A stretch of DNA of 64,000 bases from Burkholderiales bacterium (GCA_030683105.1 JAUXMZ010000060.1:1-64000); one strand, 5' to 3'; shown: positions 26,085 through 34,345, numbered from the stretch's first letter. Notes: generated by a model not told the origin, from the sequence alone. Numbers and translations: made by a program.

Positions 26085-27575
26085 GGGGCCTTCGGGCTTG
26101 ATATCGAACTTGACGTTGGACGCCTTCACGCCCGCTGCCTTGAGCGAGCCGATACGCAGCGTGCCGTAGGCATGCAGGTTCTTCAGCCCCGACAAATCTA
26201 ACAGCTGCTCCGGCTGTTTGTGTGCGCCTGCGGATTTACCACCGGCAGGCTGCGGGGGCAGATAGCGATCGGCGTCGAGCTGGTCGATCTCGATATCAAA
26301 ATTGATCCCCGGTGGCGTGAACCCGGCAACGCCCAGCCTGGCTTTGATGTTGCTGTCCCCGACCTTGCCGGTGAGATTGGCCTGCGCGTTCTGCTTTGCC
26401 CAGTCGATATTGGCGCCGCCGGAAAATTCGCCGCTCACGCCCTTGCCAGCCAGATTGGGTCCGCTCGCGCTGATACTGGCAACGAGCTTGGGCAGACTCA
26501 CCTGCTGCGTCTGGAGGTTGCCCGAAACCGGCGACGACAGTTTGCTTTTTAGCGTCAGGTCGCCCTGCTTTACGTCCAGATCGAGCGTCATCGCGCCCGA
26601 CTTGAAAACCTGTGCCGTGCCTTCGATGCCCGGCAGCGTCAGGTTGACGCCGGTCGTGCCTTGCGGGTTAGTGATTTTGGCGACCATCGTTACCTTGTCG
26701 CCGATCGCTTTCCCGTCCGCGAAATTAAGTTGGGGCGCATCGAGCCTGACGTCAAAATTGTTCTTGCCGCTGGCGCCGGTAAGCGCGACGGACAGCTTGC
26801 CGAAGTTGAACTCGCCGGTCTTGAGGCTGGCGGTGGCATTCCCAGCGACTTTCGCCGCCAGATTATTGATGTCCGCAACCTGGCCTTTGGCCTCCAGCAC
26901 AATTTCTTCCAGAGCATACTGCTGCTGCTCCAGATCGAACGTGAGTCGCGTCTTCAAGTCTGCGTTGATATTGAGCTTGGGTTGATTGCCCTTTACAGCC
27001 AGAGATACGCTGACTTTGGTCGGCACACCATTGGCGATGCGCCCGGTCTTCAGATTGATGTCCGACAAGGCATATTCCGCGCCTTTGGTTTCATCGCGGA
27101 AATTGAGCGTGGAACGCTCTATCGCAACGTGATCGATATCGAACTTGAACTGCTCCTGCTTCTGATCGTCCCTGGTCAGCAGGTCGTCGATATTCATGCG
27201 CCCATCCTTGTAACGCACGATGCTGGCGCGCACACCCTTGATCGTTACCTCGTTCACCACCAGCTGTTTTGACAACAGCGGCATCAACGCCAGCGACACG
27301 CGCGCGCTTTCGACCGCGGCGAATTCCTGGTCGCTTTTGAATTCCGACAGCGACAGCCCGCCCAGATCGGCGCCGAGGCTGGGCCAGAACGCGAGCTTGA
27401 TGTCGCCGTCGAGCCGGAGTGTGCGCTGCTGCTTCTGCTTTACCAGCTCGATGATTTGCGGTTTGTAGTCGTTGGGATCGAAAGTCGCTGCGATATAGGC
27501 AGCCATGCCTGCGATCACAACCACAATAACGGCCAAAACCATCAAAACGTAACGAAGATATTTCATGAGTTGCAT
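26043..27575 (-). CDS. asmA: AsmA-family protein, 3' end replaced by mobile repeat
   Basis: Envelope-biogenesis protein anchored in the inner membrane; AsmA-like proteins are linked to outer-membrane lipid transport. Residues 5-29 form the membrane anchor (YVLMVLAVIVVVIAGMAAYI) and DPNDYKPQIIELVKQ follows, as in the family. The 510-residue frame stops early. After SLKAAGVKASNVKFDIKPEG the last fourteen residues (PVTKSKKLTADVRR) are encoded by the MITE-like element at 25846-26084. In relatives this motif is followed by a long C-terminal domain, which is absent and not found beyond the element. Function is therefore doubtful. Confidence 0.85.
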   Translation of the reverse strand: MQLMKYLRYVLMVLAVIVVVIAGMAAYIAATFDPNDYKPQIIELVKQKQQRTLRLDGDIKLAFWPSLGADLGGLSLSEFKSDQEFAAVESARVSLALMPLLSKQLVVNEVTIKGVRASIVRYKDGRMNIDDLLTRDDQKQEQFKFDIDHVAIERSTLNFRDETKGAEYALSDINLKTGRIANGVPTKVSVSLAVKGNQPKLNINADLKTRLTFDLEQQQYALEEIVLEAKGQVADINNLAAKVAGNATASLKTGEFNFGKLSVALTGASGKNNFDVRLDAPQLNFADGKAIGDKVTMVAKITNPQGTTGVNLTLPGIEGTAQVFKSGAMTLDLDVKQGDLTLKSKLSSPVSGNLQTQQVSLPKLVASISASGPNLAGKGVSGEFSGGANIDWAKQNAQANLTGKVGDSNIKARLGVAGFTPPGINFDIEIDQLDADRYLPPQPAGGKSAGAHKQPEQLLDLSGLKNLHAYGTLRIGSLKAAGVKASNVKFDIKPEGPVTKSKKLTADVRR

Positions 27576-27920
27576 CTCAACCGGCGGTTGATAACAGGCG
27601 CCGCACCGCCACTATCTTGGAAACAGAAAGACCGAAAAATCGTGCCGGGATCCTGGACTTTATTGTAGCTTACCAAACCGGTGGCCGATGTAACGGATCC
27701 ACCTCGCCGCACATCAAGTCGGGCAGGTTTCAAGCGATTGCCGGAACAATTCGGCGGGCTGTTCCGCTCTGCGGTTGTAATCATAAATTTTTATGCGACG
27801 ATACACGGCAACACCTTGATCCCATTGAAAGATGCCATCGTCAAGCGCACAATGCCAATTTGCAAATCGGGTTTTAATCCAACTACTTCGTTATGCGTCG
27901 AAAATGAGGATCGTGACCGC
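27576..27920. other. Intergenic region upstream of hicAB
   Basis: This 345-base gap separates asmA (leftward) from hicA (rightward). A long open frame crosses it in frame with hicA but has no family resemblance, so I treat it as non-coding. The AT-rich stretch at 27780-27800 could be the hicAB promoter. No attC or integrase was found here. Confidence 0.4.
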
Positions 27921-28118
27921 ATGCCGCCCAAAATTCGAGAATTGATCTCCGATCTAGAGAGGTCCGGTTTTATCGATCGGGGTGGAAAAGGGAGCCATCG
28001 GAACTTCGTGCACCCGAAAGTCACGAAACCGATCACAATATCCGGTGCCTCCGGTGATGAAGCAAAGCACTATCAGGTTCGAGCGGTTCGCCGCGCGATT
28101 GAGGAGTCCAAGACATGA
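27921..28118 (+). CDS. hicA: HicA-type mRNA interferase toxin
   Basis: Toxin of a type II pair; HicA cuts mRNA. The 65-residue protein starts MPPKIRELISDLERSGF and has the catalytic-histidine motif KGSHRNFVHP (His26), followed by the strand KPITISG. ATG 27921 follows GAGG, twelve bases upstream. Its stop overlaps the hicB start as ATGA. The pair is followed directly by an integron attC-like site. Confidence 0.92.
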   Translation: MPPKIRELISDLERSGFIDRGGKGSHRNFVHPKVTKPITISGASGDEAKHYQVRAVRRAIEESKT

Positions 28119-28354
28119 AAGACAGTGCGCGATACGCGAAGATTGTTGAGTGGTCTGAGGAAGACCAGTGCTACGTCGGAAGTTCTCCTGGTCTCGTCTA
28201 TGGAGGCTGCCACGGATCGGATGAAAAGGCGGTATTCGACGAGCTCTGCCACGTCGTCGAAGAAGCCATTGCGCTGTATCAAAAAGATGGCAAACCACTT
28301 CCACCATCGACTTCTGGTCGTGACTTCGCCAACAGGATGCAGAACGTCGCATAA
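28115..28354 (+). CDS. hicB: HicB-type antitoxin
   Basis: Antitoxin partner of HicA. The 79 residues have the partial RNase-H-like fold start RYAKIVEWSEEDQCYVGSSP and GLVYGG. A C-terminal ribbon-helix-helix DNA-binding domain is not clearly visible in this short form. The frame starts inside the last codons of hicA (four-base overlap). The stop TAA lies at 28352-28354, inside the left core of an attC-like site, as is usual for integron cassette genes. Confidence 0.9.
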   Translation: MKDSARYAKIVEWSEEDQCYVGSSPGLVYGGCHGSDEKAVFDELCHVVEEAIALYQKDGKPLPPSTSGRDFANRMQNVA

Positions 28355-28406
28355 CAAGCCATTTGAGCCGACGCCTACCGGCGCGGCTCAATGGCGACGT
28401 TCGGCC
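28348..28406 (+). other. Integron attC-like recombination site
   Basis: The left core GCATAAC and right core GTTCGGC are partly complementary and enclose imperfect inverted arms GCCATTTGAGCCGACGCC and GGCGCGGCTCAATGGC. The arms pair fully except for one unpaired T and one unpaired A on one strand, the hallmark of extrahelical bases in attC. The cores flank AAC/GTT. The hicB stop lies in the left core. No integrase or second attC was found, so it looks like a solitary cassette. One core base does not fit the consensus. Confidence 0.7.
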
Positions 28407-28484
28407 ATGAAAATGCGCCCTTAACGGGCCTGAAACACCGGTTTATGCCGCACTCAAATCATGTGGCGCGTTACAACACCACAT

Positions 28485-28517
28485 AATAAAAACGCCCCAC
28501 GAAGGGGCGTTTTTATT
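28485..28517. terminator. Rho-independent terminator, bidirectional
   Basis: AATAAAAACGCCCC and GGGGCGTTTTTATT form a perfect 14-base stem with a five-base loop (ACGAA). On the minus strand it lies just beyond a tRNA-Gly 3' remnant (28519-28536), so it probably ended an ancestral tRNA-Gly transcript. Confidence 0.9.
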
Positions 28518-28518
28518 C

Positions 28519-28663
28519 TGGAGCGGGTGAAGGGAATGTGTCCGGCTCGCATTGCCTCTGCGATCCAGCCATCCTTCGGAGCAACGTTAAGTTGCTCCTC
28601 AGGACCGCCGAACCCGCTTTATGCGGGCGGCGTCCAACCGGACATTCACCGGATGTCCGGTTG
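28519..28663 (-). repeat. tRNA T-loop element, copy A, with tRNA-Gly 3' remnant
   Basis: 28519-28536 is the last 18 bases of tRNA-Gly (TTCCCTTCACCCGCTCCA on the minus strand). Directly attached is a structured element, 28537-28663. On the minus strand its first hairpin is CAACCGGACAT / ATGTCCGGTTG, followed by a hairpin with CCCGC / GCGGG, one with GGAGCAAC / GTTGCTCC, and a conserved one, TCGCAGAGGCAATGCGA. A relative sits in the T-loop of the tRNA copy at 28849-29034. Both share boundaries and the final GGACACA. Confidence 0.8.
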
Positions 28664-28699
28664 TCGAACCCAAGGGTTCGCTTCGACAGCACGCTCCAA

Positions 28700-28730
28700 A
28701 TACAAAAGACCACGCAGGGTGGCCTTTTTA
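28700..28730 (-). terminator. Terminator downstream of tRNA-Gly
   Basis: The stem AAAAGACCAC / GTGGCCTTTT (one mismatch) lies just past the 3' end of the intact tRNA on the minus strand and has a U-rich run on that strand. Confidence 0.65.
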
Positions 28731-28732
28731 AT

Positions 28733-28806
28733 TGGAGCGGGTGAAGGGAATCGAACCCTCGTATGCAGCTTGGGAAGCTGCCGTTCTACCATTGAACTAC
28801 ACCCGC
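28733..28806 (-). tRNA. tRNA-Gly (anticodon CCC)
   Basis: Complete cloverleaf on the minus strand: acceptor GCGGGTG / CACCCGC, D-loop GTTCAATGGTAGAAC, anticodon stem GCAGC / GCTGC with loop TTCCCAA (anticodon CCC, reading GGG), T-arm AGGGTTCGATTCCCT, and an encoded CCA end. Length is 74. It lies between two copies of the T-loop element and probably represents the working gene. Confidence 0.95.
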
Positions 28807-28848
28807 GTTGTCTGCGAATTCTACGCTGATTCTCTTTACCCCAATAAG

Positions 28849-29034
28849 TGGGGTGAAGGGAATGTGTCCGTATCGCATTGCCTCTGCGATCCGGCCATCC
28901 CTCCCGGCAAGCCGCTCGGGACCGCCGGCATAAAGAACATGCCAGCGTCCAACCGGACGTTCACAGGACGTCCGGTTGTCGAACCCTCGTATGCAGCTTG
29001 GGAAGCTGCCGTTCTACCATTGAACTACACCCGC
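28849..29034 (-). pseudogene. Interrupted tRNA-Gly carrying T-loop element copy B
   Basis: The 5' part (28979-29034) equals the intact tRNA-Gly from its 5' end through GGGTTCGA of the T-loop. The 3' part (28849-28862) continues TTCCCTTCACCCC with a changed acceptor and no CCA. Between them lie 116 inserted bases, 28863-28978, homologous to copy A. The insertion is exact, without loss of tRNA bases. Copy B has first hairpin CAACCGGACGT / ACGTCCGGTTG and a later ATCGCAGAGGCAATGCGAT. Unless the insert is spliced out, the gene cannot make a tRNA. Confidence 0.85.
28863..28978 (-). repeat. T-loop element, copy B
   Basis: A 116-base insert with three to four predicted hairpins. Compared with copy A, the base pair next to the loop of the first hairpin changes from A-T to G-C on both strands at once, and the second hairpin keeps pairing (GCTGGCAT / ATGCCGGC) despite different sequence. 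The 3' third (GGATGGC, GGATCGCAGAGGCAATGCGA, GGACACA) is nearly identical. It has no coding potential. Confidence 0.8.
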
Positions 29035-29055
29035 GATGCCGCGATTGTACGTCAA

Positions 29056-32043
29056 TCAGGCCCCGCTCCGCGACACCCGGCACAACAGCACTTTCAGGTT
29101 GGTCTGGTCGGAGATCGGGTCGCGCTGGGTCTTGTCGGTCAGAAAATTGACCGAGCGCCAGGGGTTGTACGGCTGGCGCTCACCCCAGCCGATGGGAATG
29201 AATACCGCCGTCGGGCGGATACCGGCATGAATCCAGGCCATTGCTTCTATGCTGCCGTGCGCCGATTCAACACTCACGCGGACACCATCCTGTATCCCCA
29301 ACTCTGCGGCCTTGTCGGGATGAATCTGGCAGTAGAGGTCGGGCCACATTTCCTGCGACTGCCAGAAGTAGTGCGTCCAGCTGTGGAAATGCGCCGCCGG
29401 CGGCCGTCCGGTGATGAGTTCGGTATCAAAGCCCTGCGCGCGCAGGCGTGCGCCGGGATGATCGGCGCCCGGCGCCATGATCCGGCCGCGGGAAGATCCG
29501 GTGTCCGGCTTGCAGAACGGCGAGATCACCCCTGCCTCGGCATCACTGTCCAGCAACTCGACATAGGGCAGGTCGATGAGCTGTTCGCGCTCGGAATAAA
29601 ACTCCGGCAGCGCCGACATGCCCAGCGTATTGAATTTTGCCTCCAGTTCCGGCGTCCAGAATTCTAGCTTGCCGCTCTTGGTCGGGAAGCGATGCCCGGG
29701 CGGCGCGCCGATTGCCGAGGTGCCCGCCTGGTAGAGAGTCTCGATCTCGGGCGCATCCTCGCTCGGCACCGGCTGCCGCACCCAACGATACGGTGTCGAA
29801 TGCAGGCGCTTCTGCGTGCAGCCGCGCAGCTGGTCGTTGTCGATCAGGCATTCATCCCAGAATACCGCAGGATCCTTGTATTCCTCCTTCAGCACGTCGC
29901 CGAAGCCCAGCCGTTTCGCCAGTTCCACCCAGATCCAGGTGTCCGCTTTCGCTTCGCCCGGCGGGTCTATCATCTTGTCTATCCACACGATGCGCCGGTC
30001 GTCGTTGGAGCGCCCGATCTCACCTTTCTCGATGCCACTGGCCGCCGGCAGCAGGTAATCAGCATAGGCCGAGGTCTCGTTGGCGAACAACTCGATGTGC
30101 ACCAGCAGGTCGAGCGCGGCAAACGCCTCGCGCGCCCGCGTCTGGTCCGGCCACTGCGCCAGCGGGTTGTTGCAGGCGATGAGCGCGCGTATCGGATACG
30201 GTTTGCCGTGCAGCATGGCCTCGGTCCAGCCTGTCGGGCTGCGCCGCACCCGCGGCCGTTTGACCTCGGGACAGCGTCCGGCGGGAATCTTGGGCGTGAT
30301 CGGCGTGCCCGCGCTCATGTTGAAGTAGGCGCCACCCGGCCGCCCCCAGTTGCCGGTGATGGCGGCGACGAACATCAGCGCGCGGTTGGTCTGGGTGCTG
30401 TTGGTGTGCTGGTTGATGCCGCGGCTGGCAAAAATCACACAGCCGTCGGCGGCGGCGATTTCTTCGGCCAGGCGCCGGATATCGTCCGCCGCGAGGCCGG
30501 TGATCGGCGCCGCCCAATCCGGCGTGTAACCCTTTTGCAGAATGAAATCGCGCCAGGGCTCGAAGCCCAGCATCCACTCGGTGCAAAAGTTTTTATCGTG
30601 CAGATCGTGGGCGAGGATATGCTGCGCGAGCGCCAGCGCCAGCGCCATGTCGGTGCCGGGACGTATCGGCAGCCAGCGGTCGGCCTTGGAGGCAGTAGCG
30701 GTCAGGCGCGGATCGGCGACCACCATTTTGGCGCCGTTTTTGATGCGCCAGTCGTTGATCATGCCGAAATATACCGGCCGCGTTTCGGCCTGGTTGTCGC
30801 CGATATACACATACAGTTGCGCCGAACCGAGGTCAGTGGCCGTGTAGCTGTTGCCGGCGCCGATGCGGCCCTGGGTTATTTCGAACGCCACGTTCTTGCC
30901 GCTGGCGCAGAAAGGATCGGTGCCGTCCTTGTTGGGCGTGCCCCACAACTGCGCGAACATCTTGGTGCTGCCCATGTAATCGAGGAGCCCGGTGCGCGTG
31001 CCGATGAACATGGCCAGCGCCTCGGCGCCGTATTGATCGCGCATCGTCTTCAGCTTTTCGGTGATCTCATCGAGCGCCTGCGACCAGGAAATGCGCTCGA
31101 AGCGGTTTTCGCCGCGTGCCCCGACGCGTTTCTGCGGGTACAGCAGACGGTGCTCGCTGTGATACATCTGCAGCGTGAGCTGCGACTTGGGACACACGCG
31201 GCCTTGCAGCAGCGGATCGTTATCGTTGCCGGTAATTTTAACTAACTTATTGTTTTTAAAGTAGTATTTAACGCTGCAGCAATTGAAGCAGATGTTGCAG
31301 CCGCCGGGCACTACACGATCCGGCGCAGCGTCCTCGCGCGTTTCACCATAGGGAAAGGCCGGCGATGTTGCAGCCACGGCGTTTTGCGCCTCTTCCGCAT
31401 CCATGAATGCCGGGCGCCGCGATTCACCGGGATGCGCGCGCGCCGGCGTCACCGCACTCGCCGTGCTGTCATTGCGCGGCGTCATGCGCTCCAGATAAAT
31501 CGTCGCCGGCCCGAGCAGAAAATGATCCTGGTCGCGCGGTGCGCGGCCCGACTGCTGCGCCTGGTCCAGCAGTTCAGAACGCTTGCCGAATCGAATCGCC
31601 TGCGTCGGGCAGACACTGGCGCAGGCCGTGGTCGCCTCACCCTCGGCGCGGCGCTCGACGCATAAATCACATTTCACCGCATGATGACCTTTCGCGTCGT
31701 ACCCCATTGCGCTATAGGGACAGGCGATCACACATTCGCCACAGCCGGTGCAGCGCGATTCGTCGACGCGCACGATGCCCGTCACCGGATCCTTATGGAT
31801 GGCCTTCGGGTTCACCGGACAGGCGCGCAAGCACGCCGGCCGTTCGCAGTGCTGGCAGGTCAGCGTCAGGAACGCGAGCCCCGCTTCTTCCAGCGCGCTC
31901 GCCCACACCACCTTGGTACGGTATTCGCCGGGCCCCAGGCGGTGCTCCTGCTTGCAGGCGGCCTCGCAGCTCTTGCAGCCGGTGCAGCGCTCGAGGTCGA
32001 TCAAGAGTGCCAGGCGCTCGCTCTGGGGCTGGGTCGTGCTCAT
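29056..32043 (-). CDS. Fused 4Fe-4S ferredoxin / molybdopterin oxidoreductase (DMSO-reductase family)
   Basis: A 995-residue two-domain protein. Residues 10-190 are a four-cluster ferredoxin of the DmsB/NrfC/PsrB type (C20, C23, C26, C30, then CQHCERPACLRACP, CTGCGECVIACP and CDLC). From about 245 the catalytic subunit follows, with its own cluster site GGCNICFNCC and DGTDPFCASGKN as a possible Mo-ligand cysteine region. The substrate is unknown (candidates: polysulfide, thiosulfate, tetrathionate, arsenic or selenium oxyanions). Usually these are separate genes and the catalytic one has a Tat signal; here none is visible, so a cytoplasmic side is likely. It is preceded by its membrane anchor. 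Confidence 0.9.
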   Translation of the reverse strand: MSTTQPQSERLALLIDLERCTGCKSCEAACKQEHRLGPGEYRTKVVWASALEEAGLAFLTLTCQHCERPACLRACPVNPKAIHKDPVTGIVRVDESRCTGCGECVIACPYSAMGYDAKGHHAVKCDLCVERRAEGEATTACASVCPTQAIRFGKRSELLDQAQQSGRAPRDQDHFLLGPATIYLERMTPRNDSTASAVTPARAHPGESRRPAFMDAEEAQNAVAATSPAFPYGETREDAAPDRVVPGGCNICFNCCSVKYYFKNNKLVKITGNDNDPLLQGRVCPKSQLTLQMYHSEHRLLYPQKRVGARGENRFERISWSQALDEITEKLKTMRDQYGAEALAMFIGTRTGLLDYMGSTKMFAQLWGTPNKDGTDPFCASGKNVAFEITQGRIGAGNSYTATDLGSAQLYVYIGDNQAETRPVYFGMINDWRIKNGAKMVVADPRLTATASKADRWLPIRPGTDMALALALAQHILAHDLHDKNFCTEWMLGFEPWRDFILQKGYTPDWAAPITGLAADDIRRLAEEIAAADGCVIFASRGINQHTNSTQTNRALMFVAAITGNWGRPGGAYFNMSAGTPITPKIPAGRCPEVKRPRVRRSPTGWTEAMLHGKPYPIRALIACNNPLAQWPDQTRAREAFAALDLLVHIELFANETSAYADYLLPAASGIEKGEIGRSNDDRRIVWIDKMIDPPGEAKADTWIWVELAKRLGFGDVLKEEYKDPAVFWDECLIDNDQLRGCTQKRLHSTPYRWVRQPVPSEDAPEIETLYQAGTSAIGAPPGHRFPTKSGKLEFWTPELEAKFNTLGMSALPEFYSEREQLIDLPYVELLDSDAEAGVISPFCKPDTGSSRGRIMAPGADHPGARLRAQGFDTELITGRPPAAHFHSWTHYFWQSQEMWPDLYCQIHPDKAAELGIQDGVRVSVESAHGSIEAMAWIHAGIRPTAVFIPIGWGERQPYNPWRSVNFLTDKTQRDPISDQTNLKVLLCRVSRSGA

Positions 32044-32047
32044 GCGC

Positions 32048-32821
32048 TCACCATGCGGTCAGATGCCACCAGGTAATCGGCCCGCCGGCGGCGACATAGC
32101 CCGCAAAAAACGTCACCGTGATGACGTGGATGACCACGCCCAGCACGAACAGCCAGGCGAGCACCATGTGCAAAGGCCGCCACCACGCCTGCTCCTGCGA
32201 TACTGATCGCCGGCTGCCGAGCAGCAGCGATTCCTCACGCGCGAGTTTGAGATACGCGAACGCCATCCGGGGCTGGCAAATGAAATGCGGCAGATTGACC
32301 GAAAACGTGCCTTCATTCGCCTGCGGATCGAGTTGCGTCAGAAACCGGCGTTTTTCTGATATGAGCTGGCGCAGCCGCTCGCGTGTCGCTGCATCCGGCA
32401 CCTGGAAAGCAGGCGCTTTCGATGCGAACGTCGCTGCCATGCGGCGCGCACCGCGCACGCGCGCCCACACGCCGAGCACGGCCAGCGCCAGCAGCGCGAG
32501 CAACAGCAGCGCCGGCGGCCGCCGCAGAAAACCGCCGGAATGAATCGCGATCAGCACCATGCCGGCCAGCGAACAGATGATATGCGCATTGAACCAGCCT
32601 ATGGGATTGACGCTGTGGCCGCCGCGCTTGGCCAGCACGAATGCGAAAGGCATCAGCAGCAGCAACGTGCCCACGACACCGATGACATACAGCGCCGCGC
32701 TGCCCGGCGTGCGCCACATTTCATGCAGAAACCCGCGCAAAACGAACCACAGCAAAATGGCCACGACCGTGGCGGCCGTAAGTTGCAGCAGTCGGAGATC
32801 GGGAAAATCGCGTCGTTGCAC
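32048..32821 (-). CDS. Membrane anchor subunit of the molybdenum oxidoreductase
   Basis: A 257-residue integral membrane protein with about five hydrophobic helices. The segments VIAILLWFVLRGF-like at the start, AHIICSLAGMVLIAIHSGG and HMVLAWLFVLGVVIHVITV contain paired histidines able to bind b-type haem. It starts with GTG and ends four bases before the oxidoreductase gene, forming a two-gene operon. It likely links the quinone pool to the ferredoxin domain. It is not an NrfD-type subunit, as far as I can see. Confidence 0.7.
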   Translation of the reverse strand: MQRRDFPDLRLLQLTAATVVAILLWFVLRGFLHEMWRTPGSAALYVIGVVGTLLLLMPFAFVLAKRGGHSVNPIGWFNAHIICSLAGMVLIAIHSGGFLRRPPALLLLALLALAVLGVWARVRGARRMAATFASKAPAFQVPDAATRERLRQLISEKRRFLTQLDPQANEGTFSVNLPHFICQPRMAFAYLKLAREESLLLGSRRSVSQEQAWWRPLHMVLAWLFVLGVVIHVITVTFFAGYVAAGGPITWWHLTAW

Positions 32822-33065
32822 TTAAGCTGAACGGCAGACTGGAGTGACCGATTCTAGCATGGCGACCGGGTTCTCCCGGGGCGATCATCCCGCCCGCAAG
32901 CCGCTGTTTTTAATCATGGCCGCGCAATCCGGTGACACGGCGCTTTGCAAACCACGGGCGCCTTGCTAGACTGCTTTAACAATAAAAACTGGTACACCAC
33001 GGTTACGGACACGAGGATGGGTTACCGGCTCTAATCGCTTACCACTTACCAGGAGGAGGATTGCT

Positions 33066-34340
33066 ATGGACGTTCCGATTCCCGCTATTTTCCGTACGTT
33101 GTCACGCCTTGCCGCCACTTCGCTGTTTGCTCTCGCCGCATCGACGGCTCACGGGCAACAACCGCCAGCGGCGCAGCCGGCGGCCGCTCCGAAGCCGCCC
33201 CCCGCCTGGCAACAGGGCAAGCCGCCGGCGATGGAAGACTCCAAACTTGCGCCGCATGCGGGCAAATTGACCGAGACCACTGCAAGCGAGATCCCGATCG
33301 ACAAACTCAAGGTGCCGAAGGGCTTCAAGGTCGAGATCTGGGCCACCGGCATTCCCGGCGGCCGCGCGATGGCGCGGGGCGACAAAGGCAAGATCTATGT
33401 CGGCACGCGCGGCATCGGCCGCGTCTACGAGATCACAGACAAAGGTAACGCGCGCGAGTCACGGGTCGTCGTCGACAAGCTCGTGCAGCCCGCGGGCGTC
33501 GCGTTCCAGGACGGCGCGCTCTACGTCATGGCGATCAACAAGGTTCTGCGCTACGACGGCATCGAGGACAACCCCGCCGCGCAGCCAGTCGACCTGACCG
33601 ACAAGTTCAACCTGCCCCCACTGCAGCACCACAACTGGAAATACATCACTTTTGGCCCTGACAAGAAACTCTACGTGCCGTTCGGCGCGCCGTGCAACAT
33701 CTGCGAGCCGCCCGAAGAGTACGCACAAATCCGCCGCTACAACCCGGACGGCTCCGGCATGGAAGTGATCGCGCGCGGGACGCGCAACTCCCTCGGCTTC
33801 GACTGGCATCCGAAGACCGGCGAGTTCTGGTTCGTCGATCAGGGCCGCGACTGGATGGGCGACAAGGGTCCGCAGGAAGAGCTGAACCGTCTGTCCAAGC
33901 CGGGCAAGGAATTCTTCGGCTACCCGTACTGCCATGCCGAGGGTATTGCCGATTCTGAAATCAAGAAGAAGGATCCGTGCAAGGGGGTGACCAGGCCGGT
34001 CGCGCTCCTGGGACCGCATGCCTCCGTCTTGGGCACCAAGTTCTACACCGGCGGCATGTTCCCCAAGGATTACAAGAACACGCTTTTCATTGCCCGCAAA
34101 GGCTCGTGGAACCGGAACCAGAAATTCGGCTACGACGTGGTGAACGTCAGGCTTAGTCCCGACGGCAAAAGCGCCAAGGTCACGCCTTTCTTGACCGGTT
34201 TCCTCGACGAGAAGGCAGACACGTTCTGGGGCCGCCCGGCCTACATCCTGCAGATGCCGGATGGCGCGATGCTCGTTTCCGACGAGCAACTCGGGGCGAT
34301 CTACCGCGTCAGCTACGCCGCCCCGATGAAGAAGAAGTAA
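33066..34340 (+). CDS. PQQ-type sorbosone/glucose dehydrogenase-like secreted protein
   Basis: A 424-residue protein with a signal peptide (about 1-33, ending AHG before QQPP), a proline-rich linker and a six-bladed propeller of the glucose/sorbosone dehydrogenase fold. Matching segments include KGFKVEIWATGIPGGRAMA, TRNSLGFDWHPKTGEFWFVD and the C-terminal MPDGAMLVSDEQLGAIYRV. Such enzymes oxidise sugars or aldehydes in the periplasm with PQQ. A very strong ribosome site AGGAGGAGG precedes the ATG by six bases. It is followed by a diheme cytochrome c, a natural electron acceptor. No PQQ genes are in the window. Confidence 0.85.
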   Translation: MDVPIPAIFRTLSRLAATSLFALAASTAHGQQPPAAQPAAAPKPPPAWQQGKPPAMEDSKLAPHAGKLTETTASEIPIDKLKVPKGFKVEIWATGIPGGRAMARGDKGKIYVGTRGIGRVYEITDKGNARESRVVVDKLVQPAGVAFQDGALYVMAINKVLRYDGIEDNPAAQPVDLTDKFNLPPLQHHNWKYITFGPDKKLYVPFGAPCNICEPPEEYAQIRRYNPDGSGMEVIARGTRNSLGFDWHPKTGEFWFVDQGRDWMGDKGPQEELNRLSKPGKEFFGYPYCHAEGIADSEIKKKDPCKGVTRPVALLGPHASVLGTKFYTGGMFPKDYKNTLFIARKGSWNRNQKFGYDVVNVRLSPDGKSAKVTPFLTGFLDEKADTFWGRPAYILQMPDGAMLVSDEQLGAIYRVSYAAPMKKK

Positions 34341-34345
34341 TCGCG

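Noticed and set aside
27681-27920. N-terminal extension of hicA in the same frame
   Set aside because: HicA proteins are about 60 residues and start at MPPKIREL; a GAGG lies upstream of the chosen ATG. The extension has no family likeness.
28407-28484. A second attC-like site
   Set aside because: TTAAC and GTTAC cores can be lined up, but the arms do not pair convincingly and extrahelical bases are absent.
28732-29667. A 311-codon frame starting MERVKGIEPSYAAWEAAVLPL
   Set aside because: It is the reverse-strand translation of tRNA-Gly followed by antisense of the molybdenum oxidoreductase. KGIEPSYAAWEAAVLPLNYT is a well-known spurious tRNA-derived protein.
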